From: CAXXOK01 sp963675365
GTDB taxonomy: Bacteria; Bacillota; Clostridia; Christensenellales; Aristaeellaceae
Length of the DNA stretch: 64,000 bases
NCBI GenBank assembly: GCA_963675365.2
Contig: CAXXVA010000002.1
Span: forward strand, 372,001 to 436,000
Direction of reading: 5' to 3'
Shown here one piece after another: positions 14,416-22,205 of this stretch. Every line of letters begins with the position of its first letter. The stretch's first letter is position 1. Both the position numbers and the translations under genes were made by a program. The notes beneath the pieces were generated by a model. It had not been told where the DNA came from, did not search any database, and was given only the letters and a program-made list of their open reading frames with translations.

Positions 14416-14928
14416 TCACGAATTCTGCGGGATTTTTTCCTGATCGACCTCGTACCAGAACGCATCATTGGTGTCCAGCCGCGCACCCACGGCTTCGATG
14501 TCCGCAGGCGTATACTTCTTCAGCGCTTCCTTGTCCAGGGTTTCAGGCTTGGTCACGATGCAATCCAGCATCTTGCGTGCCCGGCAGCGGATCACGATCT
14601 CGGCGATCTTAGCCGCGCCGCGCGGCAGTACGATACGACTGGATTTCCGGTACCCGACGCTGCCAAAGTAGAGCGCTTTGCTTTTCTTGCTGCCAAGGTC
14701 GTCCCGGTGTGAATCGGCGAATGCTGCAATCGATGCTTCCAGCATGGCTTTTTCCTTTGCCAGCGGCTCACACGCTTTCGCTGTTTCCGCTTTCGCCGCG
14801 TCGATCTTCTGCTGCATAGCGATTTCCTCAAGGGAAAGCCGCCTGTCCAGCTCGCCGATCTTAGCCAGGGTGCTCGATACATCACTCCAGCTCATCAGCA
14901 CTACCGTATCCACGCGTTTCCTCGCCAC
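14416..14928 (-). CDS. gam: Host-nuclease inhibitor Gam
   Basis: A 170-residue Mu Gam-family protein (MARKRVDTVVLMSWSDVSS), start GTG at 14928. The long helical coiled coil (LEEIAMQQKIDAAKAETAKA) is followed by the compact C-terminal part with SKALYFGSVGYRKSSRIVLP. Gam is a Ku-like dimer that binds linear DNA ends and blocks RecBCD-type nucleases. Its first six codons are duplicated synonymously just upstream in the frame at 14931-15044, whose stop is 2 nt before the GTG, implying translational coupling. Confidence 0.88.
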   Translation of the reverse strand: MARKRVDTVVLMSWSDVSSTLAKIGELDRRLSLEEIAMQQKIDAAKAETAKACEPLAKEKAMLEASIAAFADSHRDDLGSKKSKALYFGSVGYRKSSRIVLPRGAAKIAEIVIRCRARKMLDCIVTKPETLDKEALKKYTPADIEAVGARLDTNDAFWYEVDQEKIPQNS

Positions 14929-14930
14929 TT

Positions 14931-15044
14931 TCAGTCACCGCCCTTCCGTGTCTGCCTGTTCTCCGTCCTGGGGGTAGGTTGGGAAGGGGAACGCCCCTTC
15001 ACAAAGCCCGGCTTGCCGGGCGCCTCAACCCGTTTCCTGGCCAT
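14931..15044 (-). CDS. Short ORF: duplicated gam start fused to 52-nt repeat
   Basis: A 37-residue frame from ATG 15044 (MARKRVEAPGKPGFVKGRS) with AAAGGAGG 12 nt upstream. MARKRV is identical to the Gam N-terminus, and all DNA differences over those six codons are synonymous or start-codon changes. The body is read from repeat copy 3 in a different frame from that used at 14066-14176, so the RNA or DNA form of the repeat rather than its peptide is what is shared. Confidence 0.45.
   Translation of the reverse strand: MARKRVEAPGKPGFVKGRSPSQPTPRTENRQTRKGGD
14970..15021 (-). repeat. 52-nt two-hairpin repeat, copy 3
   Basis: First hairpin GCCCGGC-AA-GCCGGGC, second GAAGGGG-CGTT-CCCCTTC, then CCAACCTACCCCC. 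Compared with copies 1 and 2, three stem pairs in the first hairpin change on both sides, so pairing is kept while sequence is not. Confidence 0.85.
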
Positions 15045-15267
15045 GGCCCGGAGCCTCCTTTTTTGGTTCTTCCACCGGGTACTGCAGCACGGCTTGCACC
15101 TTACTCCAGTCGATAAATTTCAAGAAGTCGTATATACCGTCCACATCGTCTTCGTGGAATGTGATATCGTTTTCTTGAAAAGTTCCGAAGGTTTTGCGGA
15201 TCTCCGGTGGGTACTTAAGTGCCAGCGTAATCTCACTGCCGCCGAGGATGATGCAGAGCTTAATCAT
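15025..15267 (-). CDS. Hypothetical phage protein
   Basis: An 80-residue protein (MIKLCIILGGSEITLALKYP) that overlaps the upstream gene by 8 nt. It reads as mixed strand/helix with EIRKTFGTFQENDITFHEDD and a Pro/Glu/Lys-rich C-terminus. No family recognised. It lies between the MuB-like operon and Gam, where Mu-like phages code short accessory early proteins. Confidence 0.55.
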   Translation of the reverse strand: MIKLCIILGGSEITLALKYPPEIRKTFGTFQENDITFHEDDVDGIYDFLKFIDWSKVQAVLQYPVEEPKKEAPGHGQETG

Positions 15268-15796
15268 CTTCCTGATCCGCGCCGCCCGCGGCCTCGGTCA
15301 TGTCCTCCGGTACCGGCGTTTCATCCGGCGTCTCGTCGGTCTTCAGTTCAACCTTTTCAGCCCAGTGCGCTTTCACTTCCTGATCGTCTTTCCAGAACTC
15401 ATCCAGCGCGGCGGAAAGCGCCGTCCGCATGTCGCCCAGTTTCATACCCACACGTGAGAAGTCCAGGCCATACGTTTTCCCAAAAGTACGCAAGTCCTTG
15501 CCTTTGAGTTCGGACAGCGGTTTAAGAGGAAAAGGCTTCGCATACATAGGGATCCCGCCTTGTTCTTTGTCCGTGTCCTGTTCCTTTCCAGGCGTTGTCT
15601 GCGACGCGGATTTGGTCTCCTGCTTCCCGCCAAGGCCGTTCAGCGTGTCGAATTCCGCCTTGGTGATCTCCTTGACGTTCTTCATGCCGAACATCCTGCC
15701 GACGATATCCGGGTCCGCAGGCCCCCGCTGGTACGCCGTCATGGGCCGCCCCTGGTGATCCTCGCCTTTGAAGTAACTTGGTTTCGTGTTTGCCAT
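15260..15796 (-). CDS. Hypothetical phage early protein
   Basis: A 178-residue protein (MANTKPSYFKGEDHQGRPMT). The N-terminal part is polar; the middle has KPLSELKGKDLRTFGKTYGL, followed by an RVGMKLGDMRTALSAALDEF helix and a strongly acidic tail. The middle resembles a SAP- or HeH-like small DNA-binding helix pair, which is only a look-alike call. It lies directly after MuB. Confidence 0.55.
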   Translation of the reverse strand: MANTKPSYFKGEDHQGRPMTAYQRGPADPDIVGRMFGMKNVKEITKAEFDTLNGLGGKQETKSASQTTPGKEQDTDKEQGGIPMYAKPFPLKPLSELKGKDLRTFGKTYGLDFSRVGMKLGDMRTALSAALDEFWKDDQEVKAHWAEKVELKTDETPDETPVPEDMTEAAGGADQEDD

Positions 15797-15814
15797 AATG
15801 GTTTCTCCTTTCGC

Positions 15815-16795
15815 CTATTTAAACAGCACTTTGTACTGTGTGGCCTGTTTCAGGATCGCGGGAGTGATCACATCATCATCCGCGATCTCCATGGCGATGC
15901 GCAGCATCTCAAACGCGTTTCCCATGCCGCCGTGCCGGTGATCCACCGCCATGGCTGTCAGCACGCGCGCCGCTTCAGCTGTCATTTTGTAATCGCCAAG
16001 AATGGCGTTCATTTCCGTCTCGCTGATTCCGCTGGTCACGCCTTGCCATAAGCGGCGGTACAGCTGCGCGCAATTATCGCGCCCGGTACCCCGGATCAGT
16101 ACGTCCTTCAGCCCGTCGGTACCGCACAGCACGATGGGGATCCCGATGGCGTCCCATATCTCGCGCAGCACTTCCAGCTTCTTGATGTTCCAGGTTTTCA
16201 GAAACTCCGCTTCGTCTAAAAGCAGCATCGCGTCCGTGCCGCGCAGTTCGGCGATCAGCTGCTGCTGACGGCGGTACATCGTTCCCTTCAGCGTCACGCC
16301 GAAGGCATCGCCGATCATGTCCAGCAGGTCGCGCATGTGCATCAGCGCCCAGCATTTCATATACTTGGCGTTCGGGTTTACCTTGGCGTACTGCTGCAGT
16401 ATTGTGGTTTTCCCGCTGCCTGCGGGGCCGACCAGCGCGCCGATCGCCTGGTGCTTATAAATCGTCGTCAGCCATCCGATTAGCTTCTGCATGTCCTGGG
16501 TCGGGTAAATATTCACGGTGCTGTTCGTCCGCAGCATGTTCAGCTGCTGCGTCCCGTCTTCGCTGTCGTCAGGCAGCGTTTGCGGTGCGTTTGCCCGCAG
16601 CCAGCCCTCGATCCTGTTCATCTTCTCGGCATGCAGCGCAACACCGTGGTTCGCCACTTGGCTGATGGCGGAACGGCTGACGCCGGTTTCGATCTCGATC
16701 TGCTTAAATGTAACGATGCCTTTTTCTTTGCACTGGATCAGCGCGGTCTGGAGCGTATCCGCCTGGTATGTTCTATCTAAATCCATTGCCTGCAT
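15815..16795 (-). CDS. MuB-type DNA transposition AAA+ ATPase
   Basis: A 326-residue protein with an N-terminal helix-turn-helix (FKQIEIETGVSRSAISQVAN) and an AAA+ core: Walker A GALVGPAGSGKTT (~residue 122), Walker B MLLLDEAEF, sensor-like PIVLCGTDG. MuB binds target DNA, activates the MuA transposase and gives target immunity. GGAGGAACC lies just upstream of the ATG. The order MuA, small genes, MuB is that of transposable phages. Confidence 0.9.
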   Translation of the reverse strand: MQAMDLDRTYQADTLQTALIQCKEKGIVTFKQIEIETGVSRSAISQVANHGVALHAEKMNRIEGWLRANAPQTLPDDSEDGTQQLNMLRTNSTVNIYPTQDMQKLIGWLTTIYKHQAIGALVGPAGSGKTTILQQYAKVNPNAKYMKCWALMHMRDLLDMIGDAFGVTLKGTMYRRQQQLIAELRGTDAMLLLDEAEFLKTWNIKKLEVLREIWDAIGIPIVLCGTDGLKDVLIRGTGRDNCAQLYRRLWQGVTSGISETEMNAILGDYKMTAEAARVLTAMAVDHRHGGMGNAFEMLRIAMEIADDDVITPAILKQATQYKVLFK

Positions 16796-16866
16796 TGCGG
16801 TTCCTCCTTCATTATGGTAGGATAGTCATGGTAATTTTCCTTTGGGTTCGCGCTGCTACGCGGGCC

Positions 16867-17112
16867 CTATTTCATTGCTTCTGGTTTCTGCCGTTTATGA
16901 TCAGCATCCTTGGCGATATAATGCGGTCCCGCCACTAGCATTCCCGCGATTGCCCCTAATTGCGCCAGCGCCATTCGACTCTCATGTGACATGGGTTTTG
17001 GCTTCGGCGGCTCCTGGTGCTTGTCAGAGTAGTTTCGGCTGCATGTCAGGCAGCGCTTGCAGGTCGCTTTCATGCCATTGAACCGGCACCCGTCGCATGT
17101 TTTTTCGGCCAT
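16867..17112 (-). CDS. Small Cys-rich membrane-associated protein
   Basis: An 81-residue protein (MAEKTCDGCRFNGMKATCKR) with CDGC, CKRC and CSRN spaced like a zinc ribbon in the first 25 residues, then a short hydrophobic segment (LAQLGAIAGMLVAGP) and a basic tail. The ATG overlaps the end of the upstream gene by a base or so and has a GGGAGGCG ribosome site. Unknown role. Confidence 0.5.
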   Translation of the reverse strand: MAEKTCDGCRFNGMKATCKRCLTCSRNYSDKHQEPPKPKPMSHESRMALAQLGAIAGMLVAGPHYIAKDADHKRQKPEAMK

Positions 17113-17523
17113 TTATTCGCCTCCCATATACACAAACAGCACCGAGAACTTGATCGGCTCCTGCGCCGCGTAGCAGCGGTAGCCGATATCTCCCATAATC
17201 CCGTTTGCGTATGGCACGCAGATGGCAAGCAGCTCGCCGTCCCACAGGCCCAGCGTGCCCGTTTCGCTGTCCAGGTACAGCACGTCGTACATCAGTTTGT
17301 ATTCAGCCTTGGCGAAGTTCAGCATCGAAAGTTCGTATTCGTTCCCCTCCAGGTGCGCCGCCAGCTCCTGCTGTGCGAACGTCGCCGGAGACAGTGCGAT
17401 GCAGGTCGTGTCTACGTGGTCAAATGAAATACCCTCTGCCGCTGCGTCATGCAGCATCGCCAGGCCCAGCATCGCCCATACTGCCACTACCAAGCATAGA
17501 GATCGAAACCAATAATTCTTCAT
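17113..17523 (-). CDS. Secreted or membrane-anchored phage protein
   Basis: A 136-residue protein from ATG 17523 (MKNYWFRSLCLVVAVWAMLG), with AGGAGGGAAAACG upstream. Residues ~5-30 form a signal peptide or signal anchor (CLVVAVWAMLGLAMLHDAAA, with an AEA-like cleavage site). The outer part is mixed and has two Cys residues. Exported early phage proteins can serve in superinfection exclusion, but nothing here proves it. Confidence 0.55.
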   Translation of the reverse strand: MKNYWFRSLCLVVAVWAMLGLAMLHDAAAEGISFDHVDTTCIALSPATFAQQELAAHLEGNEYELSMLNFAKAEYKLMYDVLYLDSETGTLGLWDGELLAICVPYANGIMGDIGYRCYAAQEPIKFSVLFVYMGGE

Positions 17524-17656
17524 CGTTTTCCCTCCTGTTTTTGTCGTTGGGTTCATCAGTATCCGTCGGTCGTATAGGTTCTCCAAGCCTTTCCTTCCAG
17601 TATTCATCGCCGTTTCTGGCGACGCGCCTGGACTTGAAAACGGGTAACGGTTTCAT
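17447..17656 (-). CDS. Hypothetical polar phage protein
   Basis: A 69-residue protein (MKPLPVFKSRRVARNGDEYW) with a good AAAGGAGCTGAAAC ribosome site. It is rich in Asp, Glu, Asn and Arg. Its last 25 codons overlap the next gene in another frame, so its real C-terminus is less certain. No family recognised. Confidence 0.4.
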   Translation of the reverse strand: MKPLPVFKSRRVARNGDEYWKERLGEPIRPTDTDEPNDKNRRENDEELLVSISMLGSGSMGDAGPGDAA

Positions 17657-17669
17657 GTTTCAGCTCCTT

Positions 17670-17906
17670 TCATTTTCCCCGGCGCTCCACTTGACACGCC
17701 CGCTGTCCGGCGCGGCATACCTTACCGGTATGCAGACACCGTCCATAATCCATTTCCATTTGCGACCATGCGGCGCATTTCCAGCAGGGGCTTGTCTTCC
17801 GCTTTGGATGCCGACGGTCGATCACCAGCAGCACCACGCCGATCACTCCGGCCAGCGCGGCGATCACCAGCAGCCCGAACTGTACAAAATCCAGAATCGC
17901 GTCCAT
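17670..17906 (-). CDS. Small membrane protein with Cys cluster
   Basis: A 78-residue protein from ATG 17906 (MDAILDFVQFGLLVIAALAG), preceded by CGGAGGTACTAAG. One long hydrophobic segment (VQFGLLVIAALAGVIGVVLL) is followed by a basic loop and Cys residues (CWKCAAW, RCLHTG, KVCRAG, ACQ). It is the first gene after the transposase. Role unknown. Confidence 0.5.
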   Translation of the reverse strand: MDAILDFVQFGLLVIAALAGVIGVVLLVIDRRHPKRKTSPCWKCAAWSQMEMDYGRCLHTGKVCRAGQRACQVERRGK

Positions 17907-17920
17907 CTTAGTACCTCCGT

Positions 17921-20011
17921 TCACTTCACAAGCTTCAGCTGTTCCGCCCCGATCCTCCGGAGCTTCTCGCTATACGTGTCCTGCCCGGCGGCGGCTTCAT
18001 TACGCTCTACCTTGCGTCCGCGTGCCGCGTTCCGCTCGGCCCATACCCGCTCATACTCAAGCGATGTCACGTTGCCCTTGGCATAAGCTCCATCGATCTC
18101 TTCAACGAATACATGCCCGCTGGAGCGCTTGCCCGGCAGTTTAACGCCCTTGTTGAGTAGCCCCTGCCGCAGCTCCCGCTCCTGGATCCTGGGGATGGTC
18201 ACATACCGCTTCAGCGTCTCTTCGTCCTCGCCGACCATGGCCAGCTCTTCCTTGGGTTCAGCCTCACAGATGAACCGCGCGGGCTTGTTCTTCGTCGGCA
18301 TCGAGCAGATTGTCAGCGTCTCCAGGCTGTCCCGGTTGTAGCGCACCTGCACGTTCTGGCCGATGTAGTGCGTCAGCTCATAGTCCCAGTACCACACGTT
18401 ATGGAAGCGGATCCCCAGCGTCCCCACCTTGCGGGTTACGTTTTCGTCCTTGGCCAGCGCCAGCATGCTCCATCCCGGCACCTCATCCCTGGCCTTGGGA
18501 AGCGTTTTGTAGAGGTCTGCCGGGGTCTGCCCGGCGTATCCCTCGTTGGGCGTCGCGTCGTACATCGGCAGGATCTCGTTGATCAGCACGCTGTACAGCT
18601 CATCCATCGTCATCAGCTCACCGCGCTCATGGAGCCGTTCCAGGGTCTTGCCAAAGTTCTCGTGCCGTTCGCCCGGATTGCTGCCGCAGTATCCCGGCAG
18701 TTCCTTGATGAAGCGGTGCTCCAGTGTCCAAAACCACCGCTCAATCGGCTTCGCCCAGCCGTGGTACTCCTTGGCGTGTACCGTCTGTACATCGAACAGG
18801 CTGTAAATGCTCTCGATCCCGATGCCGTTGCCGCCCATGGTGGACATGCGCACAGTCTCGTTCATATCGCCCAGGTTCACTTCCACAAACGTCCCGCCCT
18901 CAAATCGTTCGGCCCGGTAATCCTTGCCGTTGTCTGTGTACACATACACGGGAAGCCCGCAGATATCCGTGTTGCGCTTCCGGGCCACCGCCCGCGTGAA
19001 CGCCTCGGCGATCGTCTGGCTGTTCGGGCACTCGCTGAGCACATGGCCCACCAGCCGCCCGCTGCCGATGTCGTACCATCCCGTCAGCCACGGTCTCACG
19101 AGCTTTCCCTGGCTGTTCACCACGAACATGTCCATCTGGTGGTGATCGCCAAACCAGCAAAGGTTCACCTGCTCGGGCTTTTTGCGCTTCAGCTTGAACA
19201 TGTGGTCGGCTTCCCAGCGCTTGCGCCCGATCCGCATATAGTCCTTCTCGGCCTCGGTCAGTTGGGCGATCACCCGGCTCACGCTTGAGCGGTTCGGCGG
19301 TACCACCATGCCCTGCCCGGCGCTCTCGCAGGCCGGAAAGTGCGGCAGGTCGTCTGCCGTCAGCTCCGCGCGCTGCGCGCTGCCTTCGCGGAAACGGCAG
19401 CTTTCGCAGGCAGTCTTACCCTCGATCTTCGCTTCGTCCGTAATCAGCCGCAGCACCGTTTCCTGTGTGCGCCGGTTCGGCTGCAGGTAATACTCCCATA
19501 TCCGCCGCTTGGCTTCCCCGCACATCGTGCGCGGATCCCCGGCGTCCTTGCGCCCACTGCGCATCAGCCCGGCCAGGCCGTCTTCGTCAAACCGCTTTTC
19601 CAGTCGGTACAGCGTCCGCAGGCAGGTCCCGTTTTTCTTGGCCAAAGCTTCCAGCTTCTTCTGCACCCCGGTGAAGCAGCTCTCCCGGATCCCTTTGGCG
19701 ATTGTCACCATCCGCCTCGCCTTTAAAAGCGCCTCCAGGGCGTCGTCGCCGTGCTGCTGGCAGTAACTCACCAGGTCGGCATCCATCGTGCTCATGCCGC
19801 ACTCCCGGCCCTGCAGCGCATACCACTTCAGCTGCGCCTCCGGAGGCAATGCCTCCACGGGGATGCTCAGCTTCTCGCCGTCCACTCCGCCCCCGTCGCA
19901 TGCCTTCACGCGCATTGCCGAAAGGCTGTATGTGTCTATCTGTTTTCTAACAGCCTGAGATGATATTCCCATCAACTCGGCGGCTGTTTTCACGTCCACG
20001 GTCTGTTGCAT
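17921..20011 (-). CDS. MuA-type DDE transposase
   Basis: A 696-residue transposase. I set the start at ATG 20011 (MQQTVDVKTAAELMGISSQA) with AAGGA upstream, not at the longer frame to 20224. The N-terminal Mu-type HTH is followed by helical end-binding domains, the catalytic core with D in HHQMDMFVV, D in YVYTDNGKDY and E in KPIERWFWTLE, and a C-terminal Mu-C beta-barrel (KVGTLGIRFHNVWYWDYE). It carries out end cleavage and strand transfer with the MuB-like protein at 15815-16795. Confidence 0.92.
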   Translation of the reverse strand: MQQTVDVKTAAELMGISSQAVRKQIDTYSLSAMRVKACDGGGVDGEKLSIPVEALPPEAQLKWYALQGRECGMSTMDADLVSYCQQHGDDALEALLKARRMVTIAKGIRESCFTGVQKKLEALAKKNGTCLRTLYRLEKRFDEDGLAGLMRSGRKDAGDPRTMCGEAKRRIWEYYLQPNRRTQETVLRLITDEAKIEGKTACESCRFREGSAQRAELTADDLPHFPACESAGQGMVVPPNRSSVSRVIAQLTEAEKDYMRIGRKRWEADHMFKLKRKKPEQVNLCWFGDHHQMDMFVVNSQGKLVRPWLTGWYDIGSGRLVGHVLSECPNSQTIAEAFTRAVARKRNTDICGLPVYVYTDNGKDYRAERFEGGTFVEVNLGDMNETVRMSTMGGNGIGIESIYSLFDVQTVHAKEYHGWAKPIERWFWTLEHRFIKELPGYCGSNPGERHENFGKTLERLHERGELMTMDELYSVLINEILPMYDATPNEGYAGQTPADLYKTLPKARDEVPGWSMLALAKDENVTRKVGTLGIRFHNVWYWDYELTHYIGQNVQVRYNRDSLETLTICSMPTKNKPARFICEAEPKEELAMVGEDEETLKRYVTIPRIQERELRQGLLNKGVKLPGKRSSGHVFVEEIDGAYAKGNVTSLEYERVWAERNAARGRKVERNEAAAGQDTYSEKLRRIGAEQLKLVK

Positions 20012-20096
20012 GGTCACCCGTCCTTCATGGTCGTTCCTGTCTGGCTTTCCGCTACGCCCCATCGGGGGCGTTTCGGCCCGGTGCCTCCGGGCCTCG

Positions 20097-20813
20097 TCAG
20101 GCGGATCGTTTCCCTTTCTTCCGGTCATACACCTTACCGCGAAGGTAAATTGCGTACCGCCCGATAGCGCTCTTGCTGATCTCGATACCGTACTGCTTGT
20201 ATAGGTATTTGCTGATCTCGTCATACGCCACGTGGTGGATCAGCAGCATGTCCTCAATCTCCTGCCGCAGGTTCGGGCTCAGTGCGTAAACAAGGCTTGA
20301 GTACGGCTGCTTCCGCTGGTACTGCGGGTCGGTGTTCCAGCGGATCAGGCGCGGCAGCAGCTGCTCGATCACCTGGCCGACCATGTTGGCCGTCCGCCGC
20401 TCCTGCGTTTCTTCCAGCTGCTCCAGCTTCTGCTGCATGGCCTGCAGCATCTCCTCGGCGGCGCTGTTCATCATCTGCTCACGGTCAGGGATGTAAGCGC
20501 CGTGCTTGCGGATGTCCGGAAGCACTTCCTCAAACACCCACCGCTCGAACTTCTGCGCCTCCGGCAGTCGGCTGTGCGTGATCAGGCGGAACAAATCGCC
20601 CTCCGGGATAAATGTCATTTCCTGTTCTCCTCCATTTGTAAGGACGCCCCGTTTCAGGGCCCCCTTGCAGATAGAAGCGATGGCGTTTCGTGGTTTTGAG
20701 TACCCAAGTGCCAAAGCAACGTCTTTCCCGCAGAACAGTACCTTGCCGTCTTCTTCCAGCGTTCGCACGCTCCCGAAGTCCTCGTTCTGGAATACCTGTA
20801 ATGAATGGGTCAT
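20097..20813 (-). CDS. BRO-family antirepressor-like protein
   Basis: A 238-residue protein from ATG 20813 (MTHSLQVFQNEDFGSVRTLE), with GCGAGGAG upstream. The N-terminal Bro-N domain is clear: VLFCGKDVALALGYSKPRNA, EGDLFRLITHSRLPEAQKFE, WVFEEVLPDIRKHGAY. A coiled coil (EEMLQAMQQKLEQLEETQE) and a C-terminal module with YGIEISKSAIGRYA follow. That last module matches the DUF3486 protein at 8974-9555. Antirepressors of this type counter the phage repressor; the role is by analogy. Confidence 0.82.
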   Translation of the reverse strand: MTHSLQVFQNEDFGSVRTLEEDGKVLFCGKDVALALGYSKPRNAIASICKGALKRGVLTNGGEQEMTFIPEGDLFRLITHSRLPEAQKFERWVFEEVLPDIRKHGAYIPDREQMMNSAAEEMLQAMQQKLEQLEETQERRTANMVGQVIEQLLPRLIRWNTDPQYQRKQPYSSLVYALSPNLRQEIEDMLLIHHVAYDEISKYLYKQYGIEISKSAIGRYAIYLRGKVYDRKKGKRSA

Positions 20814-20888
20814 GGCAATCTCCTCGCTTTCTCTGGTTTTTAATATCGCCACCCTTACTACGTAGTAGTAAGAGGAATGCGCGTCAAA

Positions 20889-21110
20889 TTAAGCGCTTTT
20901 CCGCTGTGTATATGGTTTTGCATCCATGCCGAGCACTTCGCAGATCGGCTTGATCCAGCATTTCCCCGGCCTGTCTCCATATAGAATGGCGCTGATCACA
21001 GGCGAGAAGGTGCCTATCTTTTCAGCAAGGGCGGCTTGCGTAATCCCGGTATCGAGCATGCGGATTTTTACAGCTCTCCCGAAATCCGTTAACTTCCGGC
21101 TTTTTTTCAT
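20889..21110 (-). CDS. Ner-like small helix-turn-helix regulator
   Basis: A 73-residue protein (MKKSRKLTDFGRAVKIRMLD) with an XRE-type HTH (ITQAALAEKIGTFSPVISAI) and a basic C-terminus. It is the first gene of the lytic operon, divergent from the repressor, which is the place of Ner in Mu, a protein that damps early transcription and blocks repressor expression. The family is inferred from size, HTH and place. Confidence 0.75.
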   Translation of the reverse strand: MKKSRKLTDFGRAVKIRMLDTGITQAALAEKIGTFSPVISAILYGDRPGKCWIKPICEVLGMDAKPYTQRKSA

Positions 21111-21169
21111 TTATTTGCGCCTCCTAGCTTTGTGGTTTGCGATGTGATATACTTACTGCGTTGCTAAAG

Positions 21170-21229
21170 TAATATCATTATATGATACTATACTGGCAAT
21201 GTCAATAGTATTTTGATATTCTAGTATCA
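21170..21229. promoter_or_regulatory. Lytic promoter and repressor operators
   Basis: On the minus strand TTGACA (21205-21200), 17 nt, TATAAT (21182-21177): a full consensus promoter for the Ner operon. Half-sites TAATATCA (21170-21177) and TGATACTA (21183-21190) form one inverted pair over the -10 box; TGATATTC (21214-21221) and TAGTATCA (21222-21229) form another upstream of the -35. These are likely operators for the repressor or Ner. Confidence 0.8.
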
Positions 21230-21249
21230 ACTTATTTTTGGAGTGTATT

Positions 21250-21657
21250 ATGCCTTTTTCACCAAATGTTTTCAGTGTTAAGTTCAGTGCCTTATGTCGT
21301 AAGAATTCTCTATCTCCGCTTAAAGCTTTACCGGAGATATTTGGCATGACTAGCTCAAATTTATCAAAATGGAGAAATGACGAAAATATTCCAAAATGCG
21401 ATCTGATCTATGCTGTAGCTGAGTATTTCAACGTTTCTACGGATTATTTGTTTGGAAGAGAAATACCATCCGAGATCACATCTACGGATAACTATACTCC
21501 AGAGGAATATGAGATTATCATATCCCTGCGCATGGTCGATCAAGCTACCCAGAAGCTCGCGCTGGCAGCCATGAATGGCGTTTTACAGGCGCACAAAGAG
21601 TTGCTCGCCCTCGCCGAGGCCGAGCAAAAAAGTGCGCTGGACGATGATGACGAATAG
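21250..21657 (+). CDS. Phage c-type repressor (HTH)
   Basis: A 135-residue protein from ATG 21250 (MPFSPNVFSVKFSALCRKNS), with GGAG 8 nt upstream; a TTG in frame at 21238 is less likely. The N-terminal XRE-like HTH (LSPLKALPEIFGMTSSNLSK WRNDENIPKC) is followed by FNVSTDYLFGRE, typical of XRE repressors, and a helical, acidic C-terminus. It faces the lytic operon across the operator region, so it most likely keeps the prophage silent. The codon use is more AT-rich than the lytic genes. Confidence 0.8.
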   Translation: MPFSPNVFSVKFSALCRKNSLSPLKALPEIFGMTSSNLSKWRNDENIPKCDLIYAVAEYFNVSTDYLFGREIPSEITSTDNYTPEEYEIIISLRMVDQATQKLALAAMNGVLQAHKELLALAEAEQKSALDDDDE

Positions 21658-21690
21658 TTGTATACTGTACAAAAACAGGAGGATGTCGCT

Positions 21691-22107
21691 ATGTTTATCG
21701 TGATCGGCGTTCTTAGTATATTGGTCGGTCTTTTTGTATTCTCCCAGGCAAATACCTTGCTTAGATTATCGATGTTGACTGATGCACATTATGACATATC
21801 CGGTACGTTTCTCCTGGTATCGTTTGCCTTTATTTTTGCTGGTGCGATGATGATCGCCAGTAAAGATGGTCAGAAAACGAAGCTATTATCTGCTTCGCTT
21901 TACTCCTATATAATTCTATTTATCCTTGCAGTGATTAACTTTCAAATGGGTGATATGGCAATTTGGACTTTTGTTTCAGGTGGTATGATTGCCTTCTTGA
22001 TAATATGGGGAATCCGACACTCTGATCCGAATAAAAAACTGCCTAAAGAAGAAACATATATTGACCCTGATATGGTCGAAAAGGATAACGAATCAGACCG
22101 CCTTTGA
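21691..22107 (+). CDS. Membrane protein co-transcribed with repressor
   Basis: A 138-residue protein from ATG 21691 (MFIVIGVLSILVGLFVFSQA), 34 nt after the repressor stop, with CAGGAGGATGTCGCT upstream. Four hydrophobic segments are visible (residues ~2-17, 38-55, 68-86, 91-108), then a hydrophilic acidic tail. Genes expressed with the repressor in lysogeny often give superinfection exclusion; this is an inference from place and membrane topology only. Confidence 0.65.
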   Translation: MFIVIGVLSILVGLFVFSQANTLLRLSMLTDAHYDISGTFLLVSFAFIFAGAMMIASKDGQKTKLLSASLYSYIILFILAVINFQMGDMAIWTFVSGGMIAFLIIWGIRHSDPNKKLPKEETYIDPDMVEKDNESDRL

Positions 22108-22176
22108 ATAAGCAAAGTTGATCACTTTTGGTTGCGCACTCTGTATATATAGGAAGAAACTCATGTTTCATGGTTG

Positions 22177-22205
22177 CGCACTGGTTGTTCACCGGTGCGT
22201 TTTTC
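22177..22205 (+). terminator. Terminator of the repressor operon
   Basis: CGCACTGGT / ACCGGTGCG, a 9-bp stem with one G-T pair and a TGTTC loop, followed by TTTTTTC. Confidence 0.75.

Noticed and set aside
20012..20224. Extended N-terminus of the transposase
   Set aside because: It overlaps the BRO gene end and lacks homology-like features; the ATG at 20011 has a better ribosome site and begins the Mu-type HTH.
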